From Neolewinella agarilytica (GTDB lineage Bacteria > Bacteroidota > Bacteroidia > Chitinophagales > Saprospiraceae): a DNA stretch of 64,000 bases. Position 1 is the stretch's first letter; each line of letters begins with the position of its first letter. The stretch covers positions 62,001-126,000 of the forward strand of contig NZ_FOFB01000013.1 of assembly GCF_900110645.1 (NCBI RefSeq), written 5' to 3'. Positions 33,614 through 41,803 of the stretch are shown here, piece by piece. A program made the translations under genes and the position numbers. A model generated the notes under the pieces. The model ran no database searches. It was not told the origin of the DNA and was given only the letters and a program-made list of their open reading frames with translations.

Positions 33614-35017
33614 ATGCGTTTATTATTCGCCAGCCTTCTTGGCCTCTGCCTACTCTCCTCCACCCTCTCCGCCCAAAAAGAAACCACCGAAACCGGGATG
33701 TACTTCATCGGCTTCTCCGATAAAAAAGATACTCCCCATACCCTGGAGGATCCTTCAACTTACCTGAGTGAAAAGGCGCTGATTCGCCGCGCGCTGCACG
33801 ATAGCCAGGTGAACGAAATGGATCTCCCCGTCAGCCCTGCCTACGTGACGGCCATCGCAGAAACGGGGGCTAAAATCTGGCTGACCACCAAATGGATGAA
33901 CGGTGTGGTGGTGGCCGCTGCCGGACCACAGGTGGAGGACATCCGGAAACTTTCCTTCGTCGAAAAGACGGAGTTGGTCGCTCCGGTACAATATGACCGT
34001 CCCTCCGCCAGGCCCGTCATCCCGAACATGGACCGTCCGGCGCCCGAACTGGAGCCCGTCCCCGTCCGGAAAAACTTGTACGGTTACGGCTGGAAGAACC
34101 TGGACCAGATGGAAGGTGACAGTCTGCACATGTGGGGTTTCCGGGGAGAGGGCGTGCTGGTGGCCGTGTTCGACGGAGGCTTCCCTTACGTAAACTACAA
34201 AGACTTTCTGGGCTATCCGGATGCCTCCATGGTCCCCGCCAGCTACGACGTAGTGGAGCAGGACAGCACTGCCTACGACAGCGGAACCCACGGCGCTACG
34301 GTGCTGAGTACGATGGCGGCTTACCACCCTTTCTTCTTCATCGGGACGGCTCCGGATGCCCGCTACATCCTCTTCAAAACGGAGAACGGCAAAGGGGAGC
34401 ACCGGCTGGAGGAGATCAACTACGTGGCCGCACTGGAAATTGCTGACAGCATCGGGGTAGACGTCGTGAACAGCTCTTTGGGCTACACCACCTTTGGGAT
34501 CAAGGAAATGAATTACACGAAGAAGGACCTGGACGGAAAAACCAGTCCGGCCAGTATCGCCATTGACCACGCCTTTGAACGGGGAATGATCATCGTCACC
34601 AGCGCGGGCAACAGTGGCAATGACAAATGGAAGTACATCTCTACGCCGGCCGATGCCAAGCATGCTTTTTCCATCGGAGCACTTAATTCAGACGGCAGCC
34701 GGGCCTATTTCAGCAGCTTTGGCCCGACGGCTGACGGACGGATCAAGCCCGACGTTAGTGCCCTCGGCGTTGACGTAACCGCCATCACGGCCTCAGGCCG
34801 TGGCATTACCAAGGCTAATGGTACGAGCCTGGCCTCTCCGCTGGTGGCGGGTTTGATTGCCTGCCTGCGGCAGGCAGTGCCCGGTGCGACTAATCAGGAA
34901 TTACTGGATGCCATCCGGCAAACGGCTAATCAGGCGGATGAGCCGGACAATGAAAGAGGCTACGGGCGCCCTGACTTTGCCGCTGCTTACCGACTGCTGA
35001 TGATGAGCCGGAAGTAG
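33614..35017 (+). CDS. Secreted subtilisin-like (S8) serine protease
   Basis: 467 residues with a signal peptide (1-18, ending STLSAQ). The catalytic triad is Asp187 (VAVFDGGFPYV), His226 (SGTHGATVLSTM) and Ser405 (GTSLASPLVAGL), with the oxyanion Asn in VTSAGNSGN. Residues 19-150 are a propeptide-like region. There is no T9SS sorting domain, unlike the other large proteases here, so the mature enzyme may stay in the periplasm or use another route. Confidence 0.92.
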   Translation: MRLLFASLLGLCLLSSTLSAQKETTETGMYFIGFSDKKDTPHTLEDPSTYLSEKALIRRALHDSQVNEMDLPVSPAYVTAIAETGAKIWLTTKWMNGVVVAAAGPQVEDIRKLSFVEKTELVAPVQYDRPSARPVIPNMDRPAPELEPVPVRKNLYGYGWKNLDQMEGDSLHMWGFRGEGVLVAVFDGGFPYVNYKDFLGYPDASMVPASYDVVEQDSTAYDSGTHGATVLSTMAAYHPFFFIGTAPDARYILFKTENGKGEHRLEEINYVAALEIADSIGVDVVNSSLGYTTFGIKEMNYTKKDLDGKTSPASIAIDHAFERGMIIVTSAGNSGNDKWKYISTPADAKHAFSIGALNSDGSRAYFSSFGPTADGRIKPDVSALGVDVTAITASGRGITKANGTSLASPLVAGLIACLRQAVPGATNQELLDAIRQTANQADEPDNERGYGRPDFAAAYRLLMMSRK

Positions 35018-35158
35018 TCTTCAGCCCCGAATAACCAACAAAGTTATAAGCCAGAAAAAAGGATCAAGCAATGGGTTGCTCGTAAATTGCTTACACCGGT
35101 CGCCGAAAAAAATCTTTGCAGATTTTAGAGGCCCGTAAACGGGGCAGATTAAGACATT

Positions 35159-35185
35159 AAGCTTTTTCAACATACCTAAAAAGCT
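35159..35185 (+). repeat. AAGCTTTTT/AAAAAGCT hairpin
   Basis: An 8-bp inverted repeat with a 10-nt loop, within an AT-rich stretch just upstream of the candidate RNA at 35228. Possibly part of its promoter region. Confidence 0.4.
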
Positions 35186-35227
35186 AATTTAAAGCTCTTT
35201 AATCAAAAAAATTACATCCTGTCTTTG

Positions 35228-35440
35228 GGGCTTTGTTCGTCATTTTTTCGCCCGCTAATTTGGGTAGCCGCAACGGTTGTGTTAGTTTTACCCTACGATA
35301 GTGATCAACCTTCTGCAAAACCAGCAGTTAGCTTAGCACCATCGATTAAAGTATTCGGCGTTTCGCCGTCAAGCCTTTATTTGGTATCAGTAAGTTGGAA
35401 CGAGCCCCGCCGGTATATCTGGCGGGGTTCTTTGTTTTTT
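35228..35440 (+). ncRNA. Candidate structured RNA with intrinsic terminator
   Basis: No protein is recognisable in the 579-bp spacer, but it holds an RNA-like unit. The 5' GGGGCTTTGTTC can pair with 3' GAACGAGCCCC (one bulge), closing about 185 nt. Inside are hairpins CTGC-AAAACCA-GCAG and CGGCG-TTT-CGCCG and a GGTTG/CAACC stem. The upstream region is AT-rich and TGTCTTTG, near a -7 box, precedes it. A strong terminator closes it. Length and paired ends recall 6S RNA, but I see no sequence signature; tmRNA, SRP RNA and RNase P hallmarks are absent. Confidence 0.45.
35403..35440 (+). terminator. Intrinsic terminator of the candidate RNA
   Basis: AGCCCCGCC / GGCGGGGTT stem with loop GGTATATCT, followed by CTTTGTTTTTTTGG on the plus strand. 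Confidence 0.8.
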
Positions 35441-35458
35441 TGGCTCATAGCCAGAACA

Positions 35459-35567
35459 CGGACGCTCGCAGGTTGCTTCGCGACGCTACGAGGTCCTAAC
35501 AAAAGAGCCAGAAGACCTCGTAGCCTCCTGAAAGGACCTTCGAGCGGTCCCGGTGGGAAGGCAATAC
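35459..35567. repeat. Degenerate RAYT-type palindromic element
   Basis: Left arm CGGACGCTCGCAGG with GACGCTACGAGGTCCT; right arm AGACCTCGTAGCC with GGACCTTCGAGCGGTCC. Shorter and more diverged than the 143-bp copies, and closest to the half-element inside the GT-C-like gene. Confidence 0.5.
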
Positions 35568-35596
35568 TAGCCTCCCAGCGGGAAACATGAGGTTAC

Positions 35597-36940
35597 CTAC
35601 CGATCAAAAGCCAGCCGCTCCCCTTTAATTTCTTCAAAGAAGAGTCCCCGATCGTAGGCGAGGTGGCCGGACACGATCGTCTGCCGAACCCGACCCGTGA
35701 GATTCCAACCTTCGATGGGAGACCAGCCTACCTTGTAGAAGATATTGTCCTGAGCCACCGTCCACTTTTCTTTAGGATCGTAAATAACGACATCAGCCCA
35801 CATGCCTTCGTCGAGGTAACCACGGCGGTCTACCTGAAAGCAGATCGCGGGCGCGTGGCACATTTTTTCGACGATCTTTTCCAATGAAATATCACCGGCC
35901 TGCTCCAGTCGCATCATCATGTCAAGCGAATGCTGCACCAGCGGCAGGCCACCGGGGGCTTTGAAGTAATCCGTCCGGGCTTTCTCCTCGGCGGTGTGTG
36001 GGGCGTGATCGGTAGCGATGACGTCGAAATGGTCGTCGAGCAGGGCGGGTAGCAGCGCTTTGCGGTGCTCTTCGGCCTTGATGGCGGGGTTGCATTTGAT
36101 CTTATTGCCGAGGGTCAGGTAATCCTCCGCGTTGAAGGTCAGGTGGTGGACACAGACTTCAGCGGTGATGCGCTTTTCTTCCAGCGGGATATCGTTGCGG
36201 AAGAGGGCTACTTCATCGGCCGTACTGATATGCAGAATGTGCAGGCGGGTGTTGTGTCGCTTAGCCAACTCGATGGCCAGTGAGCTACTTTTCAGGCAGC
36301 CTTCCGCTGAGCGGATGATGGGGTGCTGGGTGACGGGAATCTCGTCGCCGAAGCGTTCTTTTGCCGCAGCGGCATTGGCCCGGATGGTGGCTTCATCTTC
36401 GCAGTGTGTAGCGATGAGCAGCGGGCTCTGTGAGAAAAGACCGTCGAGGGTTTTCTCATTGTCAACCAGCATATTACCGGTGCTGCTTCCCATGAAAATT
36501 TTGAGCCCGCAAACCCTGGTGGGGTCCGTCTTCAGGGCCTGTTCCAGGTTATCGTTAGAGGCCCCCATGTAGAAGCTGTAGTTAGCGGGGCTGACGGCTG
36601 CGCCGATGTCGTACTTGGCCTGCAGCAATTCCTGGGTAAGCGAAGCGGGCTTGGTGTTGGGCATCTCCATGAAGGAGGTGGTACCGCCGGCTACCGCGGC
36701 CCGGCTTTCCGTTTTAATGTTCGCTTTATGCGTCAGACCGGGTTCCCGGAAGTGCACCTGATCATCGATTATACCCGGCAGGACGAAGCAACCCTCGGCA
36801 TTGATCTCCCGGTCTGCGGGCCGGTCGATGGAGCTGGCAACGGCTTCGATGAAGCCGTCTTTAATAAATACGTCCGCCACCTGTCGCTGTCCGCGGTTAA
36901 CGATGGTTCCTCCTTTGATGAGAATAGTGCCTTTGCGCAT
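35597..36940 (-). CDS. pyrC: Dihydroorotase
   Basis: 447-residue amidohydrolase of pyrimidine synthesis, closing carbamoyl aspartate to dihydroorotate. Metal and substrate residues appear in GIIDDQVHFREPGLTHK, AGGTTSFMEMPNT, GLKIFMGSS (carboxylated Lys position), LIATHCEDE, LHILHIST and VIATDHAPHT. The length and DQVHFREPG motif place it in the class I/AllB-like branch usual in Bacteroidota; the ATDHAPHT motif favours dihydroorotase over allantoinase. Confidence 0.92.
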   Translation of the reverse strand: MRKGTILIKGGTIVNRGQRQVADVFIKDGFIEAVASSIDRPADREINAEGCFVLPGIIDDQVHFREPGLTHKANIKTESRAAVAGGTTSFMEMPNTKPASLTQELLQAKYDIGAAVSPANYSFYMGASNDNLEQALKTDPTRVCGLKIFMGSSTGNMLVDNEKTLDGLFSQSPLLIATHCEDEATIRANAAAAKERFGDEIPVTQHPIIRSAEGCLKSSSLAIELAKRHNTRLHILHISTADEVALFRNDIPLEEKRITAEVCVHHLTFNAEDYLTLGNKIKCNPAIKAEEHRKALLPALLDDHFDVIATDHAPHTAEEKARTDYFKAPGGLPLVQHSLDMMMRLEQAGDISLEKIVEKMCHAPAICFQVDRRGYLDEGMWADVVIYDPKEKWTVAQDNIFYKVGWSPIEGWNLTGRVRQTIVSGHLAYDRGLFFEEIKGERLAFDR

Positions 36941-36970
36941 GAGTTGCTTGTTTGACGGCGAAGGTAATAT

Positions 36971-37161
36971 GCAGGGGGGCGGGGTGCAAGTTGCAGGGTG
37001 GAGGTTGCGGGTTGCAGGTTGCAGGTTGCAAGTTGCAGGATGCAGGGGGCATGGTGCAAGTTGCAGGATGCGGGCAGGGAAAGGATAAATTGGCGGCGCG
37101 TCCGCAGGTGCAGGGGGAGTTGCAGGGTGCAGGGGGTAGGTTCCAGGTTGGAGGGTACAGG
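36971..37161. repeat. GTTGCAG heptamer simple repeat
   Basis: Many imperfect units of GTTGCAG/GGTGCAA upstream of pyrC, with a dispersed-motif copy (37095-37117) embedded. The complementary run lies at 37646-37731. Confidence 0.75.
37095..37117 (+). repeat. Dispersed motif in the heptamer region
   Basis: GGCGCGTCCGCAGGTGCAGG then GGG; full core. Confidence 0.7.
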
Positions 37162-37194
37162 TTATTGAACACCCTCGAACACTTCCTCATTCAC

Positions 37195-37530
37195 TCAGCT
37201 GGCGGACCGACGACCTTCGTTCCTCAGGAATCGGGCCGACGGCTTTGGAGCAGGTGAAGCCGTCCACCGGCTCGAAGCGCAGCGTAGGCCGTCGGCCGGC
37301 TGGGCGGAATTCACGATGCGACCTTCACTCCGCCTATTGTCTGCAAAAACGACATTCACGTTTACTGAAATTTGGGCGGGTAGATTATTCTCCGTTAGCT
37401 CAATAAAGCCCTCATACCTGTTGCCACTTACATCGCCAACGTAGTCATTGCATAAACTTAGGTTCTGATGTTCGTCACATCCAACGGATAAGCAGGCAAC
37501 AGACATCATCACGGCAAAAATTATCTTCAC
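37195..37530 (-). CDS. Possible small lipoprotein with repeat-derived tail
   Basis: From the GTG at 37530 the frame reads MKIIFAVMMSVACLSVGCDE, a plausible signal with lipobox LSVGC. About 50 residues of mature sequence follow (LCNDYVGDVSGNRYEGFIEL, then AQISVNVNVVFADNR). The last 35 residues (RIVNSAQPADGLRCASSRWT and on) come from a palindromic segment at 37200-37320 and are unlikely to be native. It may be a small gene whose 3' end was replaced. No family recognised. Confidence 0.35.
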   Translation of the reverse strand: MKIIFAVMMSVACLSVGCDEHQNLSLCNDYVGDVSGNRYEGFIELTENNLPAQISVNVNVVFADNRRSEGRIVNSAQPADGLRCASSRWTASPAPKPSARFLRNEGRRSAS

Positions 37531-37605
37531 TCTTCTATCTAAGTTAATGTGTCCGATATTCCAGATCAGATTAGGAAAATTATTCAGCAAAGCCCCTAAG
37601 TCCCT

Positions 37606-37630
37606 CCCCTGCACCTGCGGCCCCGCGCCC
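37606..37630 (-). repeat. Dispersed motif, full copy
   Basis: CCCCTGCACCTGCGGCCCCG then CGCCC; in the upstream extension of the small lipoprotein frame it reads GAGPQVQG. Confidence 0.75.
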
Positions 37631-37645
37631 GTGGGAACCAATTTT

Positions 37646-37697
37646 CAGGTTGCAAGTTGCAGGTTGACGCCCCCCGAAACCTGCAACTTGCAACCTG
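37646..37697. repeat. Perfect 20-bp inverted repeat of heptamers
   Basis: CAGGTTGCAAGTTGCAGGTT (37646-37665) and its exact reverse complement (37678-37697) flank a 12-nt loop. More heptamer units continue to 37731. Confidence 0.8.
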
Positions 37698-37914
37698 CAA
37701 CCCGCAACCCGCACCTTGAAACCTGCAACCTAAGACACCTTAACCTCTCCTTAATTGCCCACCCCTAAGATTTTAACAGTCAAATGTGCAACCTTTGGCC
37801 ATCGGTAACCGCCCTTATCAGCAAATCACCCGAAACTATGCCTTTGGCCTGATGGTCCACCGGCTCTCGTTTTGCCCCTTACTTTAAACCTTACAACCAT
37901 TAAAACTCACTTCC

Positions 37915-38586
37915 ATGAGACTTCTGACTGTTCTTTGCTTTTGCCTTTTTGCTACATCGTTTGTTTCCGCCCAGAATGAGGGATATGCTGAAACAACGGT
38001 ACTGGCCCATCAGGCCCAGGAAACCACATACGACGCCGACCTTGGTCTTCACCAGGGACGTGAGCGCACGCTGTTGGGCGATCTCGACCTCAGCGGTGCC
38101 TGGGGTGGCCCGACTTACAATTACTCCATGACCGGAGACGACTGGGCGCTGGTTCGCGGTGGCTTCGGCGGACTGGAGTTCGGCGAAGAGTTCTTCCTCG
38201 GCTACGGTGGTTGGAAAGGCCGTGAATCCTTCACGGTGGACAACCCTACGGATGCTTCCCCTGATTTTCAGTTCCAACATTCCGGTTTTATCCTCGCCTA
38301 CTCTCCCCTTAGCGATAAAGTGATTCACCCACGGATCACCACCATCATCGGCCCCGGTAAGATTGATATTAACCCACAGTTTGTACCTGCGGGGGAAGAC
38401 AGCCGCGACCGTATGCTGGTCGGCCAGGCTATGGTCGGCTTCGAGCTCAACCTCTTCCAGTGGTTCCGCCTTGGTGTTGACGGTGGTTACCGTTTTGCTT
38501 CCGGAGTTGATACCCCGACCATTACGGCTCAGGATGTTTCCGGCACCGTACTGCAGATCGAAGCCCGCTTCGGCTTTAGCTGGTAA
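37915..38586 (+). CDS. Secreted or outer-membrane beta-strand protein
   Basis: 223 residues with a signal peptide (1-19, ending FVSAQ). The mature part is rich in Gly and aromatic residues in alternating strands (LLGDLDLSGAWGGPTYNYSM, LVRGGFGGLEFGEEFFLGYG, FRLGVDGGYRFASGV) and ends in IEARFGFSW, whose final aromatic fits barrel insertion. Probably a small eight-strand barrel. A strong terminator follows at once. Confidence 0.65.
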   Translation: MRLLTVLCFCLFATSFVSAQNEGYAETTVLAHQAQETTYDADLGLHQGRERTLLGDLDLSGAWGGPTYNYSMTGDDWALVRGGFGGLEFGEEFFLGYGGWKGRESFTVDNPTDASPDFQFQHSGFILAYSPLSDKVIHPRITTIIGPGKIDINPQFVPAGEDSRDRMLVGQAMVGFELNLFQWFRLGVDGGYRFASGVDTPTITAQDVSGTVLQIEARFGFSW

Positions 38587-38608
38587 CGTTACGAGTGCTT
38601 TAAACACA

Positions 38609-38653
38609 AAATCGCCCTAACCTGCTGAAGCAAGGTTAGGGCGATTTTTTTTT
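38609..38653. terminator. Intrinsic terminator
   Basis: AAATCGCCCTAACCT pairs with AGGTTAGGGCGATTT, then a long T-run on the plus strand. Ends the barrel-like gene. Confidence 0.9.
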
Positions 38654-38798
38654 GGCCCAGGATTAGTGGCTCACCAGGAGTAGGGTGTTCCATCGGGTTT
38701 TTACCACGATTCCGGAGGAATCGGGGCCGGAAAAAGGCCAAATTACAGAGGCAAGGCATGCCTTGCCTCTGCAATCTCCGTCCCTTCCGTCAGTGGTC

Positions 38799-41342
38799 CT
38801 ACCTCGCCACCGTAAACCGAGCCGTAGCCTGATAAGCCTGCTGGCCATCGATCCGGAGCAGGTAGGCACCTGTGGGCAGGTTCCCGACGGGAACGCCAAG
38901 ACGTTGATTGCCGGCGCTCAGCTCCATCTTCTGCTGTAAAAGTGTACGACCACGCAGATCAACAATGCGGAGAGTGGCTGGCCCGGAAGCAGCTGTCGTC
39001 AGGTCAACGTTAACCTGATCTGAAGCGGGGTTCGGGAACAGTGTCAACTGCTCCATGACCGTGGAGGTGGTAAGCGGAGTATCGTCCTCAATGGCCTGTC
39101 CTTCTTCCGTTAGCAAAGCGACACAAGAGCTGCCTTCATAGATACGGATATTGCGGAAGTAAGACGTACCGTTCTGCGCGCCGCCGTCATGGTCAGCCGT
39201 AAAGAACAAGCGGTTAAAATCGCCCCGGTAAAACTGGCCGACGGGAATAGTGAAAGATTCCCAGGTTCCGATGTTCGTGTAGGTGTCAAAATTACCCCGC
39301 CCCCAGGTTTGGCTACCATAGAGCCGGAAAGTCTGGTTAGAGCTGATCCTGTTATCATTATCAAAACCGATGCCATGAATTTCTCCCTGGCGGGTTGATC
39401 CGAATTCAAATTCAATGATCGTGTTGGCGGTCACTGTATAGTCCAGCATCAAAGCTTTCCAGGCGTTATTCTCCAAGCGGATGGTGGTACTGTTCATAAC
39501 AGTCACCGGACCGCGGTCCTGGCTGGAGCCGTAAGAAACAGGTGGGTAGTCAATGAAGCTGATAGCGTTACAGGCAGTATCATCGCCGCCATTATCGTCA
39601 TCACCACCTTCATCTCCACCACCGTCGCCGTCGCCATTGCCGTCATCGCCGGAGTTGGTGATACAGAAGTTTTCCGTCGTGGTAAAGCGGAAGCTGCCAC
39701 CCGAAACCACGTCAGTGCCCTCAACATTGATATTAAAGGAGCCATTACCGTAAGCGCAGCAGATGCCGTCGCCGTAGGTATCGTTAATCACAAAGTCATA
39801 GCAGCCGGCGGGCAGGCAGAGCTCCTGAGTAAAGGTTGCTCCAAGGGTCGCATATGGGCCTCCACTGGCAAGGGTTGATCCCGCTGCGTTTTTCAGCGCC
39901 CAGGTGGTTTCCCCTGGGTAATTGTCCGTCTTAATGGTAATGGTCGTTACCGCATCCGTACAGCCAGAACCACCGCCGGAACCACCGCCCGAGCCACCGC
40001 CGGAACCGCTGCCGCCGTTACCGCCGCCGCCAGTTCCACCACCTCCACCACTGGAACAGTTGGACAGGCAAGAGCCGTTATAAGCCCGGTTACGCATCAG
40101 GTTTCCGGGTTGGGTACCGAATCCTTTGTTGAAGTTTACGCCAACAGAGGTGAGGTGACAGTAACTCATAATCGTGCCGCCGCCACTGGGACGAGACTCC
40201 GTAGCAGCACAACCACCTTCGGTAGTCCGGCAGGCATCCAGGGCCGTATTGTTACCATTCCACACACAAGCATGGGTATGCTGAGAGCCAAAGTTATGAC
40301 CAATCTCGTGAGCCATTACGTTGACCGACCAGCTGTAAGAAGGTACACTCTGGTAGCTGTTGTTGATCGAGCTGAAGCCATACGCAAATTGGGTTGCGCA
40401 CAGTACATCAACGTAGGCAACTCCACCACTGGCCTGAAAGGAGACCAGGTGAGCGATGTCTCCATTGAAACTACTACGGTTATTCATGAAGGCATTCAGA
40501 TTTCCGGTACTGCTGCTGCTGTTGTAGGGGTCGTTGCTTGTCCAAATGTACAACTCACTCATCACCAGATTGATATTCTCATTGGCGTAGAGGGTAGCTA
40601 CCTGATTGAACAGGCCGGTCATGAAGACCGTAACGTTGGCAGAGTTACTTCCCCGTTGGGTGTAGATGCTATTGTCAACCTCCAGATAGACATTGACACA
40701 GTTATTGGCATCCTTCTGCTGAGTATCAAGGTCCAGCAATTCTTTGGGGCTGTAGGGTATTCCACTATCCTCCGTTGCACATTCGCCCAGGTCAGGCGTA
40801 GGCAGGTCTTTATCGTTGTAGAGGACGTGGCTGGAAGACTTCGTCAGTTTTCCCAGCACAAAGTTGCCTTCGGCGTTGGCAATCATTCCACTCACCTCAT
40901 CTTCAAAGACGGAGAGGGCCACAACGCTTGATTTGTCTCCGGCAACAACGCCACGGTAGTGCAAACCGTAGCCGGCCTTAGTGTAAGTGTTCCCTTCGCT
41001 TTCACTGATTCGAAACCCATCAGCGAAGAGGTTTGCCCTTACCAGGTCGAGGCGGTCACCACTTCCGGGCAGGGTAATCTGCAGGGTCGCCGGGGCACTT
41101 TTCCGAAGATCGGTCAGGCCTGCGGCATCAAGTTCAAATACGTCGTAATCTACGCCTGCCTGATCGAGAACTTCGATGGGCGCATGGCTTTTAGTCTGGG
41201 TAAAGAGGTTAAAGGATTCTTCAAATCCGGTTTCATCGGTGATCTCCTGTACCTGATCAGCAGGGCGAAGTGTCTGGGCAAAAAGCCCGTTCGTGATCAT
41301 CGCCGTGCAAAGCAGTGAAAACAGTAAAATAGCGTTATGCAT
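38799..41342 (-). CDS. Secreted reprolysin-like zinc metalloprotease with T9SS sorting domain
   Basis: 847 residues. Signal peptide 1-22 (ending GLFAQ), propeptide to about 200, then an M12-like catalytic domain with HEIGHNFGSQH at 345-355 (zinc ligands His345, His349, His355; Glu346 catalytic). A glycine-serine linker, a beta domain (TITIKTDNYPGETTWALKNA), an Asp/Gly-rich linker, a jelly-roll-like domain and a C-terminal T9SS sorting domain (LFPNPASDQVNVDL to the end) follow. It is exported and probably anchored or released by T9SS. Confidence 0.92.
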   Translation of the reverse strand: MHNAILLFSLLCTAMITNGLFAQTLRPADQVQEITDETGFEESFNLFTQTKSHAPIEVLDQAGVDYDVFELDAAGLTDLRKSAPATLQITLPGSGDRLDLVRANLFADGFRISESEGNTYTKAGYGLHYRGVVAGDKSSVVALSVFEDEVSGMIANAEGNFVLGKLTKSSSHVLYNDKDLPTPDLGECATEDSGIPYSPKELLDLDTQQKDANNCVNVYLEVDNSIYTQRGSNSANVTVFMTGLFNQVATLYANENINLVMSELYIWTSNDPYNSSSSTGNLNAFMNNRSSFNGDIAHLVSFQASGGVAYVDVLCATQFAYGFSSINNSYQSVPSYSWSVNVMAHEIGHNFGSQHTHACVWNGNNTALDACRTTEGGCAATESRPSGGGTIMSYCHLTSVGVNFNKGFGTQPGNLMRNRAYNGSCLSNCSSGGGGGTGGGGNGGSGSGGGSGGGSGGGSGCTDAVTTITIKTDNYPGETTWALKNAAGSTLASGGPYATLGATFTQELCLPAGCYDFVINDTYGDGICCAYGNGSFNINVEGTDVVSGGSFRFTTTENFCITNSGDDGNGDGDGGGDEGGDDDNGGDDTACNAISFIDYPPVSYGSSQDRGPVTVMNSTTIRLENNAWKALMLDYTVTANTIIEFEFGSTRQGEIHGIGFDNDNRISSNQTFRLYGSQTWGRGNFDTYTNIGTWESFTIPVGQFYRGDFNRLFFTADHDGGAQNGTSYFRNIRIYEGSSCVALLTEEGQAIEDDTPLTTSTVMEQLTLFPNPASDQVNVDLTTAASGPATLRIVDLRGRTLLQQKMELSAGNQRLGVPVGNLPTGAYLLRIDGQQAYQATARFTVAR

Positions 41343-41452
41343 ATGTCAAAAATTGGTTTGTGTGAATAGAAGGTTCAGGCCCCGCACTACGGTGGGAGCA
41401 CAAGTATTCAAATGAATACTGTCTGGAAAGAGTCTATGAGGAAAATGCTTCT

Positions 41453-41703
41453 GTTAGTTTCCGAGGTCCGTGATCAGTGGACACTTAAAAAAGTATGGTC
41501 ATGAATGTAGACGAACACAAGAACCCAATGGGGGAACTTGCCCTGAAAGCAAAAAATAAAGAGGTTGGTTTCCGAGGTCCCTTTCAAGGACACTTAAAAA
41601 AGTATAGCCAAAAACAAAGCTCTGCAAGTCCCGGAGAAATGGGACTTACGAAAAAAATTAAAGAAAGGGGTGTTGGTTTCCGAGGCCTTAAGAGGCACTT
41701 AGC
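41453..41703 (+). repeat. Three spaced copies of GTTGGTTTCCGAGG
   Basis: Copies start at 41453, 41564 and 41672, spaced 111 and 108 nt. Each continues with a GGTCC..GGAC inverted pair and CACTTA. All three are in the same reading frame (VSFRGP-stop, VGFRGPFQGHL, VGFRGLKRHL). The 461-bp spacer holds nothing else except the small ORF below. Confidence 0.75.
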
Positions 41704-41767
41704 AGAGGTGCAGGGGGAAAACTTCTCCACTTGCTGTGGCACCTCAAACGTATGTACATTTCATTAA
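41529..41767 (+). CDS. Possible repeat-built small peptide with Cys-rich C-terminus
   Basis: A frame of 79 codons from ATG 41529, with a second ATG at 41639 that would give 42 residues. Two internal repeats share K-x-VGFRG-x-HL, and the tail is FSTCCGTSNVCTFH. The charged repeats followed by a Ser/Thr/Cys tail recall ribosomal peptide precursors, but no modifying enzyme, transporter or double-glycine site is nearby. It may equally be a decaying repeat array. Function unknown. Confidence 0.35.
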
Positions 41768-41803
41768 GTTGTTTACGCAGCAGAAAAAAATGCCTCTCTT
41801 TTA

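Noticed and set aside
33755-34663. 302-codon frame antisense to the subtilase
   Set aside because: The sense strand carries a complete S8 triad; no family resemblance in the antisense frame.
35228-35415. tmRNA, SRP RNA or RNase P RNA at 35.2-35.4 kb
   Set aside because: No tRNA-like TYC arm or tag ending in ALAA, no GGTCAGG..GGAAGGAAGCAGCC SRP loop, no GAGGAAAGTC P RNA core.
35225-35590. 121-codon frame in the 35.2-35.6 kb spacer
   Set aside because: It runs through a terminator and a palindromic repeat, and resembles no protein; an RNA gene explains the first half better.
41639-41767. Definite lanthipeptide call for the FSTCCGTSNVCTFH tail
   Set aside because: No LanB/LanC/LanM, protease or ABC exporter nearby and no double-glycine leader site; left as a weak possibility.
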